From Prevotella merdae (GTDB lineage: Bacteria > Bacteroidota > Bacteroidia > Bacteroidales > Bacteroidaceae): a stretch of 64,000 bases of DNA. The notes under the pieces are model-generated. The model saw only the letters and a program-made list of their open reading frames with translations. It did no database searches and was not told the DNA's origin. The position numbers and the translations under genes are program-made. The stretch lies in contig NZ_LT985326.1 in NCBI RefSeq assembly GCF_900290275.1, positions 297,113 through 361,112 on the forward strand, given 5' to 3'. This document shows positions 1 to 9,655 of this stretch, in pieces (positions within the stretch are counted from its first letter, which is position 1; every line of letters begins with the position of its first letter).

Positions 1-103
1 TCATAATACACTGATTAGTTTAATAACATTAATGTTGACGTATGCGAATACAAAAATACAAAGATTATTCTAATGGCATACTTTTAAAAGAATAAAAAAA
101 CTA

Positions 104-148
104 AAAAGGGCGGCACAAACACTTATTGCATGTGTCGAGCACCCTTTT
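104..148 (-). terminator. Terminator of the plsC operon
   Basis: AAAAGGG (104-110) pairs with CCCTTTT (142-148), with a further GGCACA/TGTGTC pairing inside. Read on the minus strand it follows the plsC stop and ends in a T-rich run. Bases 1-103 are AT-rich and hold no gene I can support. Confidence 0.7.
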
Positions 149-155
149 ATCATCG

Positions 156-914
156 TTATTGGTCCGGATTTTCCACAAAACCTTTATACTCATCCACAAG
201 TCCCGACATCACAGCCTTGTAGCTCTCTTCTTCAAGATACTTTATGTTGTCTGCTCCCTTGCCTATTGGCTTGATAGGCTTGTGTATTGTAAGACGCAAC
301 GGATGCCATGTCACCCAACGCATATCGCGCTGACGTGGCATAACGTCGAACGATCCATTGATGGTCAATGGCACAACAGGCAGTTCTATATCATCAGCAA
401 GCATAAAGGCGCCTCGCTTGAACACGCCCATATGTCCTGTAAAGCTGCGTGCTCCCTCTGGAAACACTACCAACGACATTCCTCCTTGCAAGGTCTTGCG
501 TGCCTGGTCGTATGTTTGGCGTATCTTGCTCGGTCCTCTTTTATCTACAAATATATGATGAGCTGCCTCACATGCCTTTCCAACGAATGGCATCTGGCGC
601 AACTGTCGCTTCATCATCCACTTGAAATTGCGACAAAGGAATCCATAAATAAGGAATATATCGAACGAACCTTGATGATTGGCCACGAATACATACGATT
701 GTCCTTTCTCCAGATTCTCTCTTCCCTCTACCTTTACCGGCAACATTAGCACGCGCACAATAAATTGAGCCCACCATTTGCCTGGGAAATAACCCCAAAA
801 ATGACCGTTACCTATAGCGCAACCTACTATTACTATAAAGCAGGTCACAACGGTGTAGATAGCTATCAACGGCAGTGCTATAAAGAGTTGATATATACGA
901 TATATGTACTTCAT
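156..914 (-). CDS. plsC: 1-acyl-sn-glycerol-3-phosphate acyltransferase (PlsC family)
   Basis: This enzyme acylates lysophosphatidic acid to phosphatidic acid at the inner membrane in phospholipid synthesis. The 252-residue protein has hydrophobic N-terminal segments (about residues 8-35), the acyltransferase block I motif NHQGSFD (79-85, the NHxxxxD catalytic pair) and block III FPEGARS (151-157). Its length is normal for the family. It is the last gene of a minus-strand operon: 39 bp separate it from the metallophosphoesterase and a terminator follows at once. The family is clear. Which acyl-acceptor it prefers cannot be told from sequence. Confidence 0.9.
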   Translation of the reverse strand: MKYIYRIYQLFIALPLIAIYTVVTCFIVIVGCAIGNGHFWGYFPGKWWAQFIVRVLMLPVKVEGRENLEKGQSYVFVANHQGSFDIFLIYGFLCRNFKWMMKRQLRQMPFVGKACEAAHHIFVDKRGPSKIRQTYDQARKTLQGGMSLVVFPEGARSFTGHMGVFKRGAFMLADDIELPVVPLTINGSFDVMPRQRDMRWVTWHPLRLTIHKPIKPIGKGADNIKYLEEESYKAVMSGLVDEYKGFVENPDQ

Positions 915-953
915 ATAATTAATGCTTGTTTATTGGTTATTATTATTTGTCGA

Positions 954-2120
954 TTATTTTCTTGATTTTTTCAGTGTAATTACCACTACTTCTGGGTCCA
1001 TATGGAATCGGAATGGCACAAAACCGCCAAGTCCAGTAGACACATATAGGGCACGATTGCCTTCTCTATAGAGTCCGGCGTCTTCCTTACCCAACAATTC
1101 TGTAGGACGCAACCCAAAAATACTTGCCTGACCACCATGTGTATGTCCGCTCAATGTTAGCTGTGCCTTGCATTTAGGCAGTATTGAGCGTCGCCATGCC
1201 GAAGGATCATGTTGCAACATAACTACAAATGATTGGGCAGATATGCCATGCAACGTCTTGCTTAAATTGGCTTTCTGCGGGAATGGAGGACGACCATCAT
1301 TCTCCTCGCCAGCTATAACAATTGAGTCGGCCGAACGTCTTACTATACGGTTGTCATTTAGCAGAAGGTTCCACCCAACCGATGTTTGAAAGTTGCATGT
1401 CTGCATTTCGTTGGCTTTTTTTTGTGCCTCATCAAGCTTGGGCATATATTGTGAATAGTCATGGTTGCCAAGAACCGAGTATACTCCATCTTTAGCCCTT
1501 AGCCTTGAGAGCAATGGTGCAAACCTTGTCAACTCTTGTGACCGCATATTTTGTATATCGCCCGTAAAGGCTATAAGGTCGGCATGTTGCTTGTTTATCT
1601 CAACAACAGCACGTTCCATAAGTTCTGTACGCATTGAACCCAGATGTATATCCGAGAACTGCACTATGCGATAACCGTCGAAGGCAGATGGCAGATCGTC
1701 AAACTCAATGGTAACTTGCTTTACTTCCAGTCGGTCTGTACCTGTCATCGACCCCGTAAAGAGCACGTACAACTGTCCAAGTACAAGCACCAATCCTATG
1801 TAATTGCCCCAATTGCGACGCAACTTAAACAAGCGGCGTAATAGTCTGCCCATAATCGACGACATAACAAACAGCACCTTAGGTACCACAATCAGTCCAA
1901 GCATAAACAGATATATGTTGAACCAGGTTAGGTTATCGGGTGCAAAATTGTCTATCATTGCGTACACCAAGGTAACGGCTATCATAGCCGCTCCAGGCAA
2001 CCACCACATCAAACGCTGCCATAATCCAAGGTCGAATCTACGGCGCAAGTAGCGGCGGTATATATAGATATCTGGCAGAATAGCCGCCAGTATAATCAGA
2101 AAGAATATTCGTGCAATCAT
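954..2120 (-). CDS. Membrane-anchored metallophosphoesterase (YkuE-like)
   Basis: A calcineurin-like metallophosphoesterase. The N-terminal third has several transmembrane segments (about residues 1-20, 40-60, 68-90, 107-125). The catalytic domain follows, with SDIHLGS (about 156-162), a GD motif in FTGDIQ, GNHD (about 218-221) and GHTHGG near residue 325, all metal-ligand signatures of the family. I chose the Met at 2120, which gives a compact hydrophobic N terminus; an in-frame Met at 2150 would overlap the upstream gene by 20 bp and is also possible. It lies between the MetH-activation gene and plsC in one operon. The substrate is unknown; relatives act on phosphodiesters or lipid pyrophosphates at the envelope. 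Confidence 0.85.
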   Translation of the reverse strand: MIARIFFLIILAAILPDIYIYRRYLRRRFDLGLWQRLMWWLPGAAMIAVTLVYAMIDNFAPDNLTWFNIYLFMLGLIVVPKVLFVMSSIMGRLLRRLFKLRRNWGNYIGLVLVLGQLYVLFTGSMTGTDRLEVKQVTIEFDDLPSAFDGYRIVQFSDIHLGSMRTELMERAVVEINKQHADLIAFTGDIQNMRSQELTRFAPLLSRLRAKDGVYSVLGNHDYSQYMPKLDEAQKKANEMQTCNFQTSVGWNLLLNDNRIVRRSADSIVIAGEENDGRPPFPQKANLSKTLHGISAQSFVVMLQHDPSAWRRSILPKCKAQLTLSGHTHGGQASIFGLRPTELLGKEDAGLYREGNRALYVSTGLGGFVPFRFHMDPEVVVITLKKSRK

Positions 2121-2130
2121 TTCTTTTTTG

Positions 2131-2943
2131 CTATTGCAGTCGGACAGCAAGAAACCTGCGCATCAATTCCACCGGCGTATGGCGTCTTTGTGCATAGTCG
2201 CGCAGTTGTTCCTCATCTATCTTCCCTATGTCGAAGTAGCGTGCTTTTGGGTGTGCAAACATCAGTCCTGATACAGATGCATGCGGCTTCATAGCCCCAC
2301 TCTCTGTAAGTCGAATGCCAATGCTCTTCATATCTATCAGACAGTCAATAATGAAGTTGACACTGGTATCGGGCATTGACGGATAGCCCACAGCAGGTCT
2401 TATTCCCTGAAAATTCTCATGCAGAAGCTGCTCTATAGATAATTGCTCGTCGGGGGCATATCCCCAAAACGTGCGTCTTACTTGTAAGTGCAGCACCTCG
2501 GCAGTAGCTTCGGCAAGTCGGTCGGCAAGTGTCTGCGAGAGCATACGCTTAAAGTCATCGCTTACAAAGTCGTGCTCTACAGCCGAATCTATTGACGTTG
2601 CAAACACACCAATATGGTCGGCAATGCCTTGCGACACTGGTCTTACAAAATCGGCAAGGCACATGTTTGGCTCGCCATCATCGGCCTTGCGTTGCTGCCT
2701 GAGCATAGGCAGACGTGTGCCACCTATTATTATATCGTCCATATCGCCGTTTGCCTCAAACAGCTCAAAGGCTGCATGAGTCTTGTAGCGCGACTCAAAT
2801 AGGTCAAGCATCGCCTCTGCCTCTGTCCTCAACTTATCTTTTTCCTCCTGCGGTTTACCAGATAGTCCCCACGCAAAGTAGAAGTAGAGCCAGTTGATAT
2901 AGGGCCGCAGTTGCGAGATGTTGTAGTCGATGTATTTTGGCAT
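2131..2943 (-). CDS. Stand-alone methionine synthase (MetH) activation-domain protein
   Basis: The protein (270 residues) resembles the C-terminal AdoMet-binding reactivation domain of cobalamin-dependent methionine synthase. The signature RPAVGYPSMPD at residues 182-192 corresponds to the RPAxGYPxxPD motif that binds AdoMet in MetH. The substrate- and B12-binding modules of MetH are absent, so it probably acts in trans on a split MetH to reduce and remethylate inactive cob(II)alamin. It starts with a TAATG overlap at the pyrC stop, which suggests translational coupling. No metH is in the window. Confidence 0.85.
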   Translation of the reverse strand: MPKYIDYNISQLRPYINWLYFYFAWGLSGKPQEEKDKLRTEAEAMLDLFESRYKTHAAFELFEANGDMDDIIIGGTRLPMLRQQRKADDGEPNMCLADFVRPVSQGIADHIGVFATSIDSAVEHDFVSDDFKRMLSQTLADRLAEATAEVLHLQVRRTFWGYAPDEQLSIEQLLHENFQGIRPAVGYPSMPDTSVNFIIDCLIDMKSIGIRLTESGAMKPHASVSGLMFAHPKARYFDIGKIDEEQLRDYAQRRHTPVELMRRFLAVRLQ

Positions 2944-4274
2944 TATGCGTTAGGCTCTCTGAACTGGAGTTCTTCGCCACGACTATTGCTGTCGAAGACC
3001 CCATTATTATATATAATGTGTCCGTTGCATATTGTAGTGCGCACCTGCCAATTAAAGGTATGACCCTCCATCGGACTCCATCCGCACTTGCTTTGTATGC
3101 ATTCTGGTGTAACAGTCCATGACTCATCCTTCACAAGTACTATGTCTGCCTTATATCCCTTACGCAAGAATCCGCGTTTTGATACCTCAAACAGTCGTGC
3201 TGGATTATGGCACATCAGCTCTACAAGGCGCTCTATGCTCAGTACCCCCTTGTCTACAAGCTCGAGCATAGCCACAAGCGAGAACTGAACCATAGGCATT
3301 CCCGACGCCGCACGTGCGCATCCTCCTTGTTTATCGCTTAACAAGTGTGGAGCATGATCGGTACCAATAGTTGTTATCTTTCCGTTTGTAAGGGCTTGAC
3401 GCAAGGCATCGCGGTCGGCTTTTGTTTTTATAGCGGGGTTGCACTTAATGCGTGTGCCAAGTGTAGCATAGTCGGCATCGCAGAAGAAGAGATGAGCTAT
3501 CACCGCCTCAGCTGTTATACGTGGATTATTTCCGAATAATTGTAACTCGCGCTCCGTTGTGAGATGTGCCACATGCAGACGTGCACCTGTCTCTGACGCA
3601 AGTTCCACTGCAAGCTTAGTCGACTGCCAACAAGCCTCCTCCGACCTTATCTCGGGATGATGCTCCACAGACGGGTCGTCGCCATATAAGCGTTTGGCTT
3701 CTGCCATATTGTTGTTTATGATGTCGGTATCCTCGCAATGTGCCATAATAGGCAACTCTGCCTTGCTAAAGAGTTGTTGTAGAACGTCGCGTTTGTCTAC
3801 CAACATGTTGCCTGTACTTGAGCCCATGAAGAGCTTAATACCAGGTACACGGTGCGGGTCTACGCTGCAAACGGTTTCGGTATTATCGTTTGTGGCGCCA
3901 ATAAAGAAGGCATAGTTGACATGCGACTTGCGTGAAGCGTCATCAAGCTTTGCCTCAAGAGCCTCCTTTGTCGTAGTCTGCGGATTGGTGTTAGGCATAT
4001 CAAAGTAGGATGTAACACCGCCATATGCTGCCGCACGGCTTTCTGTTTGCATGTCAGCCTTCTGTGTCAAACCCGGATCACGAAAGTGAACATGGTCGTC
4101 AATTACTCCAGGCAATACAAAACACCCCGTAGCATCTACGATCTGATCGTAGTTGCCACGGGGAGCTTCTGTGCCTTCTATAATATCTGTAATGAGGTCG
4201 TTGTCCACTACAACAGATGCAGTGCGTACCACACCTTCATTTACAACTTTTCCTCCAAATATCAGTGTTTTCAT
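2943..4274 (-). CDS. pyrC: Dihydroorotase
   Basis: An amidohydrolase-superfamily enzyme that cyclises carbamoyl-aspartate to dihydroorotate in pyrimidine synthesis. The metal-binding HVHFRDPG motif is at residues 61-68, followed by DMPNTNPQT and, late in the protein, TIGTDHAPH. The 443-residue length fits the long class I/III bacterial dihydroorotases (related to allantoinase) rather than the short E. coli type. It is 6 bp downstream of the DUF4369 lipoprotein gene and overlaps the next gene by one base. Allantoinase is the alternative for this fold, but no purine-degradation genes are nearby. Confidence 0.88.
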   Translation of the reverse strand: MKTLIFGGKVVNEGVVRTASVVVDNDLITDIIEGTEAPRGNYDQIVDATGCFVLPGVIDDHVHFRDPGLTQKADMQTESRAAAYGGVTSYFDMPNTNPQTTTKEALEAKLDDASRKSHVNYAFFIGATNDNTETVCSVDPHRVPGIKLFMGSSTGNMLVDKRDVLQQLFSKAELPIMAHCEDTDIINNNMAEAKRLYGDDPSVEHHPEIRSEEACWQSTKLAVELASETGARLHVAHLTTERELQLFGNNPRITAEAVIAHLFFCDADYATLGTRIKCNPAIKTKADRDALRQALTNGKITTIGTDHAPHLLSDKQGGCARAASGMPMVQFSLVAMLELVDKGVLSIERLVELMCHNPARLFEVSKRGFLRKGYKADIVLVKDESWTVTPECIQSKCGWSPMEGHTFNWQVRTTICNGHIIYNNGVFDSNSRGEELQFREPNA

Positions 4275-4280
4275 ATTATG

Positions 4281-5087
4281 CTATTCTGCTGGTTTTGCCA
4301 TTTCGTTTGGTGTCGGACCGTCAGGTGCCTGCTGTGGCATTGGCTGTCCCATGCCAGGTGCTCCTGTTTGTGGTAGAGGCATATTCGGAGACTTCATACC
4401 GTTCATTATGGCCTGATTTTCCTGTGCCTTCTTATAGTAATCCTTCACATAAGCGTCGTTCTTAAACTTGTCTGTAGCCTTGCTCATGATGTCCTCTATC
4501 CACGGTGTAAGCTCAGGATATGGATTGCCTATTGTCACCATAAAGAATACGCCCGGACCAAGTACATTGTCGAAGTTGTCGGTTACAAAAGTTGTCACAA
4601 GCTTATCCTCAAGCTCTGTCAGGCGTTGTGCCTCAGCATTAAGGTGGCGCGTAACCGCATTCATGTCCTGACCATTCATTATGGCACGGTCGTGTGTGTG
4701 CACCAACTCTGCCTCTTGGTTCTTAATCTGGTTGTACTTATTAAAGAATTTGAACAGCTCATCGTTCAATGGAGTGCCACTGACAGTCTGCTGAGTATTG
4801 TCTATCTTTATTGTTATATCGCCTTGCTCTATAACAAGAGGCATTACGCTCTCGTCTTCCATGAATATGTTTGCCATACGTACGGTGTCGAAAGTCCCAT
4901 TAAACTGGAACTGTCCGTGAACCACATCGCACGAGTCAATATTCTTAAAGTCATTGTCCTTTAAGATTTTCAGATACAGTTTTCGGCCGTCAAGTGTCGA
5001 TATATTTGACGAACCTTGGATATTGTACTGGCTTGCGCACGATGCAAACACCAGAATAGTTAGAAAAGCGTATATAATTTTGTTCAT
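4281..5087 (-). CDS. DUF4369-type lipoprotein
   Basis: The N terminus is a lipoprotein signal with the lipobox ending at Cys17 (VFASC). Residues about 20-125 match the DUF4369 pattern common in Bacteroidales lipoproteins, including the phrases GRKLYLKIL and the later GTPLNDEL segment. The C-terminal tail (about 225-268) is rich in Pro, Gly, Met and Gln. Family members often have a C-terminal thioredoxin-like domain; this one ends without a CxxC. It is the first gene of the operon that runs to plsC. Its function is unknown; an envelope location is likely. Confidence 0.75.
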   Translation of the reverse strand: MNKIIYAFLTILVFASCASQYNIQGSSNISTLDGRKLYLKILKDNDFKNIDSCDVVHGQFQFNGTFDTVRMANIFMEDESVMPLVIEQGDITIKIDNTQQTVSGTPLNDELFKFFNKYNQIKNQEAELVHTHDRAIMNGQDMNAVTRHLNAEAQRLTELEDKLVTTFVTDNFDNVLGPGVFFMVTIGNPYPELTPWIEDIMSKATDKFKNDAYVKDYYKKAQENQAIMNGMKSPNMPLPQTGAPGMGQPMPQQAPDGPTPNEMAKPAE

Positions 5088-5118
5088 AGATTCTTTAATT
5101 CGCGTTCTTGTATAAAGG

Positions 5119-5126
5119 CAAAGTTA
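5119..5126 (-). promoter_or_regulatory. Putative -7 box for the DUF4369-pyrC-plsC operon
   Basis: On the minus strand the bases read TAACTTTG, matching the Bacteroidetes -7 consensus TAnnTTTG, about 32 bp before the start codon at 5087. I see no good -33 TTG at the right distance. Confidence 0.45.
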
Positions 5127-5204
5127 ATATGTATTGTTGAATAACGGATGATTTTTTATGAGTTTTAAGTTATGATTATTCTTATTTAGGAAAATTTCGT
5201 AATT

Positions 5205-5270
5205 ACAAACTCCCAATTTCCAATTCCTAACTCCTAACTCTCAACTCCTAACTCTCAACTCTCAACTTCC
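5205..5270. repeat. Low-complexity AACTCCTAACTC spacer
   Basis: A run of imperfect repeats built from CTAACTC and CTCAACTC fills the gap between two minus-strand genes. The last codons and stop of the small membrane protein gene (ending at 5255) lie inside it, so the C-terminal residues of that protein are encoded by the repeat. Confidence 0.7.
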
Positions 5271-5668
5271 TTCTTCAGCTCCGAGCTCATGCGGTGCATT
5301 GTATACATCTCCAAAATAGCAGCCACAAGCAGCATCAGCACCCATTTGTTGTATATCAGATTAAAGTATGTGCTTACATCGGCAAACGAATAGCGCATAA
5401 ACTGATAGGCACTATCCACCATCAACAAACCCGACAATACAAAGAAGATGTCGGCAGTTGTCATAATGCGCTTTAGGCGCTTTATGGTAGTATTTGCACC
5501 CTCGTATGCTTGGTTCACCTGCATCCAGGCAAACAGCAAAGCACCTACAAGATATACCCAGCAAACCACCTTTTGCCCTAACAAAAAGGCATAGCAGCCT
5601 GCTCCTATTACCATAAGCACGCCTCCTATCAGGAACAAGATGCTTTGGATTTTACTCAGTTGTTTCAT
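5255..5668 (-). CDS. Small four-helix membrane protein, unknown function
   Basis: A 137-residue hydrophobic protein with four predicted membrane segments (about 8-28, 33-50, 70-88, 103-120) and a charged, Lys/Glu-rich C-terminal end. I do not recognise a named domain. It overlaps the end of the DivIC/FtsB-like gene by 17 bp, so it is co-translated with that gene; Bacteroidales commonly have a small integral membrane protein in this place. Its last residues are encoded within a low-complexity spacer. Confidence 0.65.
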   Translation of the reverse strand: MKQLSKIQSILFLIGGVLMVIGAGCYAFLLGQKVVCWVYLVGALLFAWMQVNQAYEGANTTIKRLKRIMTTADIFFVLSGLLMVDSAYQFMRYSFADVSTYFNLIYNKWVLMLLVAAILEMYTMHRMSSELKKEVES

Positions 5669-5987
5669 TATTATTTGTTACTGGTTTTTCGTCGTCACTC
5701 AACACGTATATGTCCTCATCATCAGTCTTCATCATATAACGTTCTCGAGCTATCTGCTTATATGCCTCTGGACCACGGCGCAATTCTTTTAGTTGTTTTA
5801 GGTCTGCTTCATTCTGTGCATTGTAGCGTTCTATCTCTTCGGTCAAATCGCTTATGCGCATCTCCAATTGAACACGATGCATGAAGCTATTCTCGTCGAC
5901 AAACCCCACAAGAAGTATGCCTACGACAATGGTGATTGCGTATTTGTAGTGGCTTACAAGAGCCATAAAAAGTTTGAGACGACCCAT
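5652..5987 (-). CDS. Septum formation initiator family protein (DivIC/FtsB-like)
   Basis: A 111-residue bitopic protein: a short cytoplasmic start, one transmembrane segment (about residues 15-32), a coiled coil (about 40-70) and the conserved ReRYxMKxxdEDIYVL block (about 80-97) typical of Bacteroidetes DivIC/FtsB proteins. It is expected in the divisome core that links FtsL and FtsQ. It is transcribed divergently from dnaX from a compact symmetric promoter region. Confidence 0.85.
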   Translation of the reverse strand: MGRLKLFMALVSHYKYAITIVVGILLVGFVDENSFMHRVQLEMRISDLTEEIERYNAQNEADLKQLKELRRGPEAYKQIARERYMMKTDDEDIYVLSDDEKPVTNNNETTE

Positions 5988-6001
5988 TATTATTTATTTT
6001 G

Positions 6002-6070
6002 ACTGCAAACTTACTCATAATTTTTCGTATTCATACACGAAAATAGAAAATTTTATAGTAAGTTTGCAGT
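6002..6070. promoter_or_regulatory. Mirror-symmetric divergent promoter between divIC/ftsB-like and dnaX
   Basis: A perfect 14-bp inverted repeat, ACTGCAAACTTACT (6002-6015) and AGTAAGTTTGCAGT (6057-6070), carries a TAAGTTTG -7 box in each arm: minus strand at 6013-6006 and plus strand at 6059-6066. The minus-strand start would lie only about 12 nt upstream of the divIC/ftsB-like start codon. Confidence 0.55.
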
Positions 6071-6132
6071 TGCAACGAACCTCAGCCCCATTGGCGAGGG
6101 GTTGCATCTAACTACAGCTCACATTTAGCAAT

Positions 6133-7959
6133 ATGGAAGAATACATAGTTTCAGCACGCAAGTACCGCCCGATGTCATTCGATTCGGTAGTGGGACAGAA
6201 TGCACTTACTACAACATTGCGTAATGCCGTAAAGAGCGGCAAATTGGCTCATGCCTACCTGTTCTGCGGACCTCGCGGTGTAGGTAAGACTACATGTGCG
6301 CGCATCTTTGCCAAAGCTATCAACTGTCTTAATCCAACAGCCGACGGTGAGGCATGCGGACAATGCGAGAGTTGCCGCGCTTTTAGCGAACAAAGGTCGT
6401 ACAATATCTTCGAACTTGATGCAGCAAGCAACAACTCTGTTGAAAATATCAAGCAGATAATGGAGCAAACTCGCATCCCGCCACAAGTAGGACGTTATAA
6501 GGTGTTCATCATCGACGAGGTGCACATGCTTTCTACTGCTGCATTCAACGCATTTCTGAAAACACTCGAAGAACCACCTGCTCACGTCATCTTTATTCTC
6601 GCCACAACCGAGAAGCATAAGATATTGCCAACCATTCTATCCCGATGCCAAATATACGACTTTGAGCGTATGACGGTGGAGAACACAATTGCTCACCTAA
6701 AGCACGTGGCCGATAAGGAGGGTATTAAATACGAGGAGGAAGCACTTGGCATTATTGCCGAAAAGGCTGATGGTGGAATGCGCGACGCTCTGTCCATATT
6801 TGATCAGGCTGCAAGTTTCTGCCAAGGCAATATTACTTATCAGAAGGTTATCGAGGACCTTAACGAGCTGGATGCCGACAACTATTTCCGCATCATCGAT
6901 CTGGCTATGGAGAATAAGGTGAGCGACATCATGTTGCTGCTCAACTCTATTATAGAAAAAGGATTCGACGGAGGCAACCTTATCAACGGATTGGCCTCGC
7001 ATGTGCGCAATGTACTTATGGCCAAGGACGCGTCTACACTTACATTGCTCGAGGTTAGCAAGCAACAACGCGACAAATATGCCGAGCAAGCACAACGCTG
7101 CCCTACCCGATTCCTTTATACAGCATTAAAGATTATGAACCAGTGCGACCTCAATTACCGACAGAGCAGCAATAAGCGTCTGCTGGTAGAGCTTACTCTT
7201 ATTCAGGTAGCACAAATTACTCAACCAGAAGATACAGCCGATGGTGCGGGGCGCAGCCCTAAACGTCTGAAATCCCTGTTCATACATCTTACTACAGCCC
7301 GGAATACGGCAGCTCAGCAGGTGGCTACCCCGGGCAAGAATCTTGGCTACGGCACTAATAAGACTGGTACCGCAGCCATGTCTGTCGTGTCTAATGATAC
7401 CGAGGCTCTTAGCCAGGCTATGACTGCGGCTGCCAATACCATTACGTCTGCCGCTTCTCTTGCGTCTGCACAAACCGACAACAAGCCTAAACCTAAGGCT
7501 ATCAAGCTGTCTGGACTGGGCATTACCTTCCAAAGTCTTAAGCGCAAGCAAGAGGCTGCCGTAAAGCAAGAAGCTGAAATAACCAATAAGGAGGAGAACG
7601 AGGAGTTTACACAAGAGCTTCTCGAGCTGCAATGGCTGTCTATGTGCAACCGCATGCCACAAAAGATGATTGCGCTTGCCTCGCGAATGAAGAACGTTAA
7701 ACCACATATTTCCAATTTTCCCGAAATAGAGATTGTGGTTGATAATCAGATTCTGCTCGACCAGATTAACGAGATAAAGGGACGCATCCGCGTTACGCTT
7801 GCCAAAGCTCTGCATAATGGTAGCGTCAACCTTACACTTCGACTTGCCGAGGCTGAGGAGATAAGCCGAAAACTTACTAAGAAAGAAGTGTTCGACGAAC
7901 TTATGAAACAAAAGGAGGTAAGATCGTTTGTCGAGTCAATGGGACTCGAACTGACGTAA
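6133..7959 (+). CDS. dnaX: DNA polymerase III subunit gamma/tau
   Basis: The clamp-loader ATPase of the replisome. Walker A GPRGVGKT is at residues 46-53, the zinc cysteines at C65, C75, C78 and C81, and DEVH at 128-131, followed by the sensor region [19 protein letters not shown]. After about residue 370 comes a variable Ala/Thr/Lys-rich linker (about 375-480) and a C-terminal tau-like domain. The 608-residue length is normal for Bacteroidales. I found no A6G-type slippery site that would make a short gamma form. A -7 box lies at 6059-6066. Confidence 0.95.
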   Translation: MEEYIVSARKYRPMSFDSVVGQNALTTTLRNAVKSGKLAHAYLFCGPRGVGKTTCARIFAKAINCLNPTADGEACGQCESCRAFSEQRSYNIFELDAASNNSVENIKQIMEQTRIPPQVGRYKVFIIDEVHMLSTAAFNAFLKTLEEPPAHVIFILATTEKHKILPTILSRCQIYDFERMTVENTIAHLKHVADKEGIKYEEEALGIIAEKADGGMRDALSIFDQAASFCQGNITYQKVIEDLNELDADNYFRIIDLAMENKVSDIMLLLNSIIEKGFDGGNLINGLASHVRNVLMAKDASTLTLLEVSKQQRDKYAEQAQRCPTRFLYTALKIMNQCDLNYRQSSNKRLLVELTLIQVAQITQPEDTADGAGRSPKRLKSLFIHLTTARNTAAQQVATPGKNLGYGTNKTGTAAMSVVSNDTEALSQAMTAAANTITSAASLASAQTDNKPKPKAIKLSGLGITFQSLKRKQEAAVKQEAEITNKEENEEFTQELLELQWLSMCNRMPQKMIALASRMKNVKPHISNFPEIEIVVDNQILLDQINEIKGRIRVTLAKALHNGSVNLTLRLAEAEEISRKLTKKEVFDELMKQKEVRSFVESMGLELT

Positions 7960-8000
7960 CTTACTTTAAAACAATACTTATAAATAAAACCTACTGCATT

Positions 8001-9392
8001 ATGCGTGAATTTAAAGATATTAAGGTTGCCGTAGCTGGAACGGGTTACGTAGGACTTAGCATTGCCATTCTTCTCTCGCAGCACCATAAGGTTACGGCTG
8101 TGGACGTAATACCCGAAAAGGTAGAGAAACTTAACAAGCGTATCTCGCCTATACAAGACGAATATATAGAGAAGTATCTCGCCGAGAAACAACTCAATCT
8201 TACAGCAACACTTGACGGAAAAGCTGCTTATGCCGATGCCGACTTTGTGGTTATTGCGGCACCTACCAATTATGACCCAGTAAAGAACTATTTTGACACC
8301 AGTCATGTTGAGGAGGTTATCGACCTTGTGCTTGAGGTTAATCCCAATGCTGTAATGGTTATCAAGTCTACCATTCCCGTAGGCTACACCCGCAGCCTAT
8401 ACCTTAAGTACGCACAACGTGGCGTAAAAAAGTTCAACCTTCTGTTCTCTCCTGAGTTTCTGCGTGAGAGCAAGGCTTTGTACGACAACCTTTATCCAAG
8501 TCGCATCATCGTTGGTTATCCTAAGCTTATAGACCATCCCGAAATGCACGAGGGCAACAAGGCAATAGAGTCAATTGCCGATATTGAGATGCTTGAAGAA
8601 GCAGCCCATACCTTTGCCGATTTATTGTTAGAAGGAGCAATAGGTCATCATGGCGACACAAAGCAAATGGATTCTTCACTTTTCACTCTTCACTCTTCAC
8701 TCAACAAGAACATACCCGTTATATTTATGGGCATGAAGGAGGCTGAGGCAGTAAAGCTGTTTGCCAATACCTATCTGGCTCTTCGTGTAAGCTACTTCAA
8801 CGAGCTTGATACATATGCCGAGGTTAAGGGTCTCGACAGCCAGGCTATTATCGAAGGTGTTGGTCTTGATCCACGTATTGGCACCCATTACAACAACCCT
8901 TCATTTGGATATGGAGGCTATTGTCTGCCTAAAGACACCAAGCAATTGCTTGCCAATTATGCCGATGTTCCGCAGAATATGATGACAGCTATAGTGGAGT
9001 CGAACAAGACACGCAAGGATTATATAGCCGATGCTGTATTGCGCAAAGCCGGATGGTATGGCTATTCAGAGAACAATGAATACAGTAATGCCGACACCGC
9101 AGCCTGTCCTCCGGTAATAGGTGTTTACCGTTTGACAATGAAGAGCAACTCAGATAACTTCCGCCAGTCTGCTATTCAAGGCATTATGAAACGTGTAAAA
9201 GCTAAAGGTGCCGAGGTTATCATCTACGAGCCTACGCTTCAGGATGGCACTACATTCTTTGGCAGTCGTGTGATTAACAACCTTGACGAATTTAAGCGTC
9301 TTAGCAAAGCTATCATTGCCAACCGCTTTGACAACTGCCTCAACGATGTTGAGGACAAGGTATATACAAGAGATATATTCAGAAGAGATTAA
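8001..9392 (+). CDS. UDP-glucose/GDP-mannose dehydrogenase family protein with two insertions
   Basis: An NAD-dependent nucleotide-sugar dehydrogenase. The Rossmann motif GTGYVG is at residues 13-18, FSPEFLRES is in the middle, and the catalytic cysteine is C308 in YGGYCLPKD. It probably oxidises UDP-glucose to UDP-glucuronate for capsule or exopolysaccharide. At 463 residues it is longer than the roughly 390-residue family form. Two segments explain this: residues about 214-234 (encoded at 8641-8703, partly by a TTCACTC low-complexity repeat) and about 351-370 (9051-9112). Both look like in-frame insertions between conserved blocks. It follows dnaX by 41 bp. Confidence 0.88.
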   Translation: MREFKDIKVAVAGTGYVGLSIAILLSQHHKVTAVDVIPEKVEKLNKRISPIQDEYIEKYLAEKQLNLTATLDGKAAYADADFVVIAAPTNYDPVKNYFDTSHVEEVIDLVLEVNPNAVMVIKSTIPVGYTRSLYLKYAQRGVKKFNLLFSPEFLRESKALYDNLYPSRIIVGYPKLIDHPEMHEGNKAIESIADIEMLEEAAHTFADLLLEGAIGHHGDTKQMDSSLFTLHSSLNKNIPVIFMGMKEAEAVKLFANTYLALRVSYFNELDTYAEVKGLDSQAIIEGVGLDPRIGTHYNNPSFGYGGYCLPKDTKQLLANYADVPQNMMTAIVESNKTRKDYIADAVLRKAGWYGYSENNEYSNADTAACPPVIGVYRLTMKSNSDNFRQSAIQGIMKRVKAKGAEVIIYEPTLQDGTTFFGSRVINNLDEFKRLSKAIIANRFDNCLNDVEDKVYTRDIFRRD

Positions 9393-9402
9393 AACAACCA
9401 AT

Positions 9403-9496
9403 AGGAGGTACGGTCTCCGAACCGTACCACGCAAACAGCTTGATTTACAATACTGTATATTAACTTGCGTGGTACGGTTCGGAGACCGTACCTCCT
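9403..9496. repeat. 32-bp inverted repeat, REP-like
   Basis: Perfect inverted arms of 32 bp lie at 9403-9434 and 9465-9496 around a 30-bp loop. Each arm is itself a small palindrome, GGTACGGT-CTCCGA-ACCGTACC in pattern. It may end transcription of the dehydrogenase gene. Similar palindromes occur at 11004-11081 and 29339-29365. Confidence 0.85.
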
Positions 9497-9503
9497 TTTT
9501 AAA

Positions 9504-9640
9504 GGCATTGGAAATGCTCGAAATATGTAAAATAAGGCATTGAAAATGCTCAAAATATGTAAAATAAGGCATTGAGAACGCTCGAAATATGTAAAATAGT
9601 GCATTAGAGAACATATAAATTATGTAAAATAAGGCATTAC
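9504..9640. repeat. 32-bp tandem repeats upstream of the ATPase gene
   Basis: Units begin with GGCATT at 9504, 9536, 9568, 9600 (as TGCATT) and 9633, a period of 32-33 bp. Each holds a GCATT/ATGC mini-palindrome and the phrase ATATGTAAAATA. The array ends just before the promoter of the ATPase gene. Confidence 0.8.
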
Positions 9641-9655
9641 AAGCATAATTATATG

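Noticed and set aside
6002..6070. The inverted repeat as an invertible promoter
   Set aside because: The arms are only 41 bp apart, too close for the usual tyrosine-recombinase inversions, and promoters point both ways already.
6133..7959. Programmed frameshift in dnaX
   Set aside because: No A6G-like slippery heptamer with a following stem was found.
9504..9640. 32-bp repeats as a CRISPR array
   Set aside because: The units are directly adjacent with no variable spacers, and no cas gene is nearby.
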